In this document: positions 30,726 through 35,475 of the stretch, piece by piece
Layout of the letters: each line of letters starts with the position of its first letter
How positions within the stretch are numbered: position 1 is the stretch's first letter
Source of the DNA: an uncultured SAR86 cluster bacterium
Lineage (GTDB): Bacteria; Pseudomonadota; Gammaproteobacteria; Magnimaribacterales; Magnimaribacteraceae
Direction: 5' to 3'
Length of the DNA stretch: 35,475 bases
NCBI GenBank assembly: GCA_938075195.1
Contig: CALJGK010000057.1
Coordinates: forward strand, 1-35,475
The notes under the pieces: generated by a model
The model's input: the letters and a program-made list of their open reading frames with translations, nothing else
What the model was told of the DNA's origin: nothing
The model's database searches: none
Translations under genes and position numbers: made by a program

Positions 30726-31958
30726 ATGAGCTTTATTGAAAATTTTTTGCAATCAAGAGACATTAATTATGGCTGGGTAATGGTGTTTGTTGTGTTTGTA
30801 CTGAGCGGCTTGGCTTTTGGATCTCTAGCATCTATCTCGGTATTTTTAAAACCCGTATCACTAGAGTTTGGCTGGTCACGTGGACAAACATCTTTTGCTT
30901 ATACTCTTGCTTCTTTTGCTTCAGCGGCTTTCGGCGTTATGTGGGGCCAGTTAGCTGATAAATATGGGACTAAATGGTTTGGCACTATCGGTGCAATTTG
31001 CATGAGTTTAACTTTAGTTTCCTTGAGTAGCTTAGATTCAATTATTCAGTTTTATATTTTATATTTTCTATTTGGGGCTTTTGGTTGCGCCCTTCTTTTT
31101 TCGCCTCTTTATGCCAATGTAGGATTTTGGTTCAGAGAGAATCCAGGACTTGCACTGGGTATTGCAGCTTCTGGAGGTGCTATCGGGCAAGCATTTATAC
31201 CTCATATCAGCGGAGTACTTATAGAGAGTGGGGGTTGGGAGGATGCCTATATTAAATTGGCTATTATTTATATCATTATTGCTTTCCCTGTATCGCTATT
31301 GATAAAAGAGTCTCCATGGAGAATTACTGCTCGAACCGAAGATGAATCAGAATCTAGAGATTTCCCGCTATCTGAAAAAGAAGTAGTTGCTTGGATAAGC
31401 TTTGCGGTAATTTTTTGTTGCGTCTGTATGTCTGTTCCCATTATGCATTTAGTTCCTTTATTAACTGATGCTGGATTCACTCTCGAATTTGCTACCTCAG
31501 TTTTAATGGTTTTAATGATCTGCGGAGCATTTGGAAGAATTTTTGGCGGGATACTTGGAGATAGAATAGGCGCCTTGCCTGGCTATATTTTGATGTCGTT
31601 GGGTCAAACTGTCTTTGTAGTTTGGTTTCCTCATCTTAGCTCCCCCGCAGGCATTTATTTATTGGCAGCATTCTTTGGGTTTACCTATTCGGGTGTCATG
31701 TCTAGTATTTTAGTCTGTACCAGGATGATGGTCTCTGCCAAATATGGCGCAAGAGCCATGAGCTTAACCTCCTTTTTTGGTTGGATTGGTATGGGCCTTG
31801 GCGGATTCTTAGGAGGTTATTTCTTTGATATTTATGGAGATTATTCCTGGGCATTTACATTTGCTGGAATAATGGGATTAATCAATCTTGTGATTCTTTC
31901 TCAATTTTGGCTTCGCATACGAAATGCAAAAAAAGGACTCGAAGGCCTAGAATCCTAG
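30726..31958 (+). CDS. MFS transporter, monocarboxylate/OFA-like (410 aa)
   Basis: Twelve hydrophobic segments in two six-helix halves. The signature GQLADKYGTKWFG in the loop after the second helix corresponds to the MFS motif GxLaDrxGrk, and the second half repeats it (GGILGDRIGALPG). The start YGWVMVFVVFVLSGLAFG resembles the oxalate/formate and monocarboxylate families. Substrate unknown; given its neighbour, an organic acid or N-acyl amino acid product is one option. Confidence 0.88.
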   Translation: MSFIENFLQSRDINYGWVMVFVVFVLSGLAFGSLASISVFLKPVSLEFGWSRGQTSFAYTLASFASAAFGVMWGQLADKYGTKWFGTIGAICMSLTLVSLSSLDSIIQFYILYFLFGAFGCALLFSPLYANVGFWFRENPGLALGIAASGGAIGQAFIPHISGVLIESGGWEDAYIKLAIIYIIIAFPVSLLIKESPWRITARTEDESESRDFPLSEKEVVAWISFAVIFCCVCMSVPIMHLVPLLTDAGFTLEFATSVLMVLMICGAFGRIFGGILGDRIGALPGYILMSLGQTVFVVWFPHLSSPAGIYLLAAFFGFTYSGVMSSILVCTRMMVSAKYGARAMSLTSFFGWIGMGLGGFLGGYFFDIYGDYSWAFTFAGIMGLINLVILSQFWLRIRNAKKGLEGLES

Positions 31959-31990
31959 TCCCTGTGCAGAGAAGCCTTTCTACTCAATAT

Positions 31991-32034
31991 AAATGCGCTT
32001 ATTTTATTTAAAAGAGTATACTGCGAGCGCATTT
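31991..32034 (+). promoter_or_regulatory. 9-bp inverted repeat in the leader of the DEAD-box gene
   Basis: aaatgcgct (31991-31999) and agcgcattt (32026-32034) are perfectly complementary with 26 bases between them that include TATACT. The repeat lies 83-126 nt before the helicase start. It could be an operator around a -10 box or a structured leader; neither is proven. Confidence 0.4.
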
Positions 32035-32116
32035 CTTATAAACCCACAGTCTTACTTGAAATAGAGTAAAAAAAGTTGGTTAATTTTTTATCTTAAAGGC
32101 CAACTAATACAGCATT

Positions 32117-33403
32117 ATGTCATTCAACAATCTAGGTTTATCTGCAGCTCTCTTAAAATCGATTCAAGAAAAAGGCTACAGCAAGCCATCTGAAATTCAG
32201 GAACAGGCTATTCCAGAAATCCTTAAAGGGAACGATATATTGGCAGGTGCACAGACAGGCACGGGTAAAACGGCAGCTTTTGCTTTACCTCTTCTCAATA
32301 GATTACAAAATGCAGAATCTAAAAGAAGAAGAGTTCGTGTGTTGGTTCTTGTTCCAACGAGAGAACTGGCTTCTCAGGTAGGTGAAAGTTTCAGAGATTA
32401 CGGCAGTAACCTGAGATTTAAGACTTCTACTCTTTATGGCGGTGTCAGTATTAACACCCAAATAGATAAGCTCAAGAAAGGAGTTGATATCGTTGTTGCC
32501 ACACCCGGAAGACTGCTTGATCATTTAAATCAGAAAACATTAAATCTCTCCGAATTAGAAACTTTTGTTCTAGATGAAGCTGACAGGATGTTGGATATGG
32601 GATTTATAAGAGATATTAAAAAGATTTTAAATTATTTGCCAGATGAAAAACAAAATCTCTTGTTTTCGGCTACTTTCCCAAAAGAAATAAAGTCTTTAGC
32701 TGATAGTCTTTTGAACTCGCCAAAAAGAATTCAAGTTAGATCCAATAATTCTACTGCCGATAAAGTTATCCAAGTGGTTTATCCTGTAGATAAATCCAGA
32801 AAGAGGGAATTACTTGCCCACTGCATTAAAGAGGAAGGCTGGTTTCAGGTTCTCGTTTTTTCCAGAACCAAGCATGGCGCTAACAAATTAGCTCAACAAC
32901 TGAATAAAGAAGGAATTGATGCAGATGCATTTCATGGCAATAAATCTCAGGCGCAAAGAACCAGAGCACTAAAGGATTTTAAAGATTCAAAGACTCAGGT
33001 TTTAGTTGCCACTGATATTGCTGCTAGAGGTATAGATATCAATTTATTACCGCAGGTTGTTAACTTTGATTTACCTTATGTACCAGAGGACTATATTCAT
33101 AGAATCGGTAGAACGGCAAGGGCAGGAAAGGAGGGTAAGGCTATATCTTTAGTGAGTGCCGATGAACACAAATTACTATTTGATATAGAAAAGCTATTGA
33201 AATCTCCAATTCCAAGAGAAACTATAGAGGGTTTTGAGCCAACACAAAACTTAAGTACCGAACCTCCTAAATCTAAAGGCAATAACAGAAGACGGTCTTC
33301 GAGCGCTAAGGGTGGAGACAAAACTAGATCTTCCAAAGGCAGACCCTCTTGGAACAAAAAAAGAAACAAAAATACTTCTTCTAAGAACAAGAGAAGGTCT
33401 TAA
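32117..33403 (+). CDS. DEAD-box ATP-dependent RNA helicase, RhlE-like (428 aa)
   Basis: All core motifs are visible: Q motif ([14 protein letters not shown]), Walker [24 protein letters not shown], the DEAD box in [21 protein letters not shown], and in the second RecA domain [20 protein letters not shown] and [14 protein letters not shown] short Lys/Arg/Ser-rich tail follows, as in RhlE. It unwinds RNA in ribosome assembly or decay. The 158-bp gap upstream has an inverted repeat that may regulate it. The exact paralog (rhlE or another) is not certain. Confidence 0.92.
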   Translation: MSFNNLGLSAALLKSIQEKGYSKPSEIQEQAIPEILKGNDILAGAQTGTGKTAAFALPLLNRLQNAESKRRRVRVLVLVPTRELASQVGESFRDYGSNLRFKTSTLYGGVSINTQIDKLKKGVDIVVATPGRLLDHLNQKTLNLSELETFVLDEADRMLDMGFIRDIKKILNYLPDEKQNLLFSATFPKEIKSLADSLLNSPKRIQVRSNNSTADKVIQVVYPVDKSRKRELLAHCIKEEGWFQVLVFSRTKHGANKLAQQLNKEGIDADAFHGNKSQAQRTRALKDFKDSKTQVLVATDIAARGIDINLLPQVVNFDLPYVPEDYIHRIGRTARAGKEGKAISLVSADEHKLLFDIEKLLKSPIPRETIEGFEPTQNLSTEPPKSKGNNRRRSSSAKGGDKTRSSKGRPSWNKKRNKNTSSKNKRRS

Positions 33404-33454
33404 CTTTATTTTTTTCCTTATATACCTGCTGTATTATGGGTTTTGGCTGGCAGA

Positions 33455-34579
33455 ATGAATATCAAAACAATCAAATCAAAAACTAACCTTTTAGGCCTTA
33501 GTAAAAGGCAATTAGAAGACTTTTTTATTTCAATAGGTGAAAAACCTTTTCGCGCTACTCAGATCATAAAATGGGTACATCAAAGAGGTGTCGCAGATAT
33601 TTCCTTGATGACAGATTTATCTAAGCAATTAAGAGAAAAATTGGAAGAAAACTGTGAAATTCGAGCCCCAGATGTTGTTTATGAAAAACTTTCTAATGAC
33701 GGAACAAAAAAATGGGTTATCAAGGTTGGCGAAAAGGATCTAATCGAAATGGTTCTTATACCTGAAAAAAATAGGGCTACTTTGTGCGTATCTTCACAAG
33801 TTGGGTGTGCAGTAGATTGTAGTTTCTGCGCTACAGGCAAGCAGGGTTTCTCAAGAAATTTGAATCTAGACGAAATCATAGGCCAAGTCTGGGTAGCTGC
33901 AAATTCATTTGGTCTGCCTAGAGAACCAAATTCTAGACATATCACCAATGTAGTAATGATGGGTATGGGCGAGCCTCTTTTAAATTTTGAACCTGTAGTA
34001 AATGCTATGAATTTAATGACAGATGATAATGCGTATGGCCTATCCAAAAGGAAAGTTACCTTAAGCACTTCAGGTATCGTTCCTAAGATAGATGAGCTGA
34101 GTAAGGTCAGTGATGTGGCTTTAACCATTTCCTTGCATGCCCCAAATGACGAATTAAGAAATGAGCTGGTACCGATTAATAAAAAGTATCCTATTCAACA
34201 GCTTTTAGATTCTGTGAAGCGTTATGTAGATTCCTGTGATGATAAGAGAGTAACAACGATTGAGTATATTCTTATAGATGGTATTAATGATGAGCTATCT
34301 CATGCCAAGGAGTTGGGCGAGTTATTAAAGCAATTGCCTAGCAAGATAAACTTAATTCCCTTTAACGCCTTTGAAGGATCTGACTATTTGAAACCCTCAG
34401 GCAATAGAGTAAAAAGATTTCAACAATATCTACAAGAACAAGGGTATATAACTACCATCAGATCTACTAGAGGGGATGACATCATGGCAGCCTGTGGCCA
34501 GTTAGTAGGGCAGGTTAATGACAAGACGCGCAGAAAGGAAAGGGCGAAAAAAAATCTAATCCAAACTAAGGCAATCTAG
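33455..34579 (+). CDS. rlmN: Dual-specificity 23S rRNA A2503 / tRNA A37 C2-methyltransferase RlmN
   Basis: A radical SAM enzyme that methylates C2 of A2503 in 23S rRNA and of A37 in some tRNAs. The cluster motif CxxxCxxC is in [15 protein letters not shown] near residue 110. The methyl-carrying Cys is in MAACGQL near the C-terminus, and SSQVGC and GMGEPLLN also fit. The ATG at 33455 gives 374 aa; an in-frame TTG at 33443 would add four residues and cannot be excluded. Its stop overlaps the next gene's GTG by one base. Confidence 0.96.
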   Translation: MNIKTIKSKTNLLGLSKRQLEDFFISIGEKPFRATQIIKWVHQRGVADISLMTDLSKQLREKLEENCEIRAPDVVYEKLSNDGTKKWVIKVGEKDLIEMVLIPEKNRATLCVSSQVGCAVDCSFCATGKQGFSRNLNLDEIIGQVWVAANSFGLPREPNSRHITNVVMMGMGEPLLNFEPVVNAMNLMTDDNAYGLSKRKVTLSTSGIVPKIDELSKVSDVALTISLHAPNDELRNELVPINKKYPIQQLLDSVKRYVDSCDDKRVTTIEYILIDGINDELSHAKELGELLKQLPSKINLIPFNAFEGSDYLKPSGNRVKRFQQYLQEQGYITTIRSTRGDDIMAACGQLVGQVNDKTRRKERAKKNLIQTKAI

Positions 34580-35475
34580 TGTTGAAGCGTGTTGCGGTAG
34601 TAGGTGCTGGAATATCTGGTTTAACGGCAGGGTATGCATTACAGAAAATTGGGTTAGAAGTAGATATATTTGAAAGATCTCAATCCGTAACAGAATTTGG
34701 TGCAGGAATTACACTTTCTAGGAATGCCACATCGTTACTGAAAGAACTTGGATTGATGGAGTCACTATCTAAGAAAGGTTATTTTCCTATGGCTTCATAC
34801 ATTCGCGACTATAAAAACGCTAATGTCATTAGCACAATGAAATTTGATAAAAGTTTTATTACTCTGGATAGAAGAGATCTTGTAGATCAATTGGCCCAAA
34901 GTTTTGAAGAAAATGGTGGCAAGATTCATTATGGCACTGAAGTGCAATCAATCAATCCTTCTTCAGGAGCAATCCAAATCTCCGATGAAAACATCAATAC
35001 CTATGAGTTAATTCTGTTAAGTGATGGAATAAAATCTTGCTTCAGAAAAGAATATTTTGATGATCAAGAACCCCAATTCACTAACTACGTAGCTTGGAGG
35101 GGGATGACAACTTCGGACCTGCTTCCACAATTTGAAGGAAGTGAGAAAGTAAATGTTTATCATGGACCTGGAGGGCATTGCGTGCATTATCCTACTGGAC
35201 GAGAAGGGCTGATCAACTTTGTTGCGATTGAACATAATCGATCTTGGGCTGAAGAATCATGGAAAGTAGAAGGCAATAAATCTGATTTTCTCAAGTGTTT
35301 TCAGGGGTGGAATGAAGAATTACTTTTAATGCTTAACTCAACTGAAAAGCTTTACAAATGGGGAATATTTGAAAGACCTTTGCCTGGCACCTTGCATCAA
35401 GGTAAGTGTGTCTTGCTGGGAGATGCCGCACATCCAATGGTCCCATTTCTAGGACAGGGCGGATGCCTCGCGATA
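34579..35475 (+). CDS. FAD-dependent monooxygenase, salicylate hydroxylase-like (5' 299 codons; runs off the window)
   Basis: A group A flavin monooxygenase. The Rossmann motif VVGAGISGLTAGYALQKIG starts at residue 6. Next come FGAGITLSRNATSLLKELG, the DG motif in LLSDGIKSCF and, near the cut end, the FAD ribityl motif LLGDAAHPMVPFLGQGG. The order and spacing match salicylate or 6-hydroxynicotinate hydroxylases. The start is GTG 34579, sharing one base with the rlmN stop; TTG 34582 is the alternative. The frame is open to the last base of the window, so the C-terminus is missing. Confidence 0.85.
   Translation, partial: MLKRVAVVGAGISGLTAGYALQKIGLEVDIFERSQSVTEFGAGITLSRNATSLLKELGLMESLSKKGYFPMASYIRDYKNANVISTMKFDKSFITLDRRDLVDQLAQSFEENGGKIHYGTEVQSINPSSGAIQISDENINTYELILLSDGIKSCFRKEYFDDQEPQFTNYVAWRGMTTSDLLPQFEGSEKVNVYHGPGGHCVHYPTGREGLINFVAIEHNRSWAEESWKVEGNKSDFLKCFQGWNEELLLMLNSTEKLYKWGIFERPLPGTLHQGKCVLLGDAAHPMVPFLGQGGCLAI

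Noticed and set aside
33097-33390. Leu/Pro-rich - strand frame opposite the helicase C-terminus
   Set aside because: It is antisense to the Lys/Arg/Ser-rich tail, which accounts for its odd composition.

Overview
This window looks like the chromosome of an AT-rich marine gammaproteobacterium. The gene order atpD-atpC-glmU-glmS at the left edge is typical of that class. Small genomes with many FAD enzymes, DUF885, NIPSNAP, VOC and SDR genes fit a SAR86-like lineage, but that assignment is an inference; no rRNA or marker phylogeny is available here.

Layout. (1) 1-3740 is core genome: the ATP synthase beta C-terminus, epsilon, GlmU and GlmS. (2) 3741-11045, directly after the glmS stop codon, is an accessory region in which every gene is on the + strand. 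It is punctuated by seven same-orientation copies of an 18-bp sequence resembling the 3' end of glmS (codons for Ser-Val-Thr-Val-Glu-stop), at 3723, 7713, 7899, 8136, 9583, 10445 and 11028. The copies divide the region into six cassette-like segments of about 0.2 to 4 kb. Five of the six have cassette-specific inverted repeats at their two ends, next to the 18-bp core. No complete recombinase or transposase lies inside. I read this as serial, site-specific insertion at the end of glmS. It is not plainly Tn7, an integron or a tRNA-targeted element, and it is the best candidate here for an undescribed system. (3) 11066-16333 holds a 2OG-Fe(II) oxygenase, a YhbY RNA-binding protein, several small membrane proteins (HXXEE and MerC types), a cupin protein and a FAD monooxygenase. 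(4) 16366-23580 holds a DUF885 protein and then a + strand run of small-molecule enzymes (NIPSNAP, HSL-type hydrolase, methyltransferase, ABM/SnoaL-like protein, VOC protein, alpha/beta hydrolase, SDR), ending at a strong terminator. (5) 23664-25390 has two related secreted proteins around an unrelated lipoprotein. (6) 25441-31958 has a lipid-linked mannosylation pair (PMT-type transferase plus GT2-GtrA), a lipoprotein hydrolase, an M20 peptidase and an MFS transporter. (7) 32117-35475 has a DEAD-box RNA helicase, RlmN and a truncated FAD monooxygenase.

Two genes, the cassette amine oxidase at 8185 and the SDR at 22876, appear to start at ATT codons behind good ribosome binding sites. The large first cassette (3741-7730) carries unrecognised acidic, secreted and membrane proteins, several with a -10-like hexamer 5-9 nt before the start codon and no Shine-Dalgarno sequence. 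There is no gene-free stretch longer than 300 bases. No tRNA, rRNA or CRISPR array was recognised.
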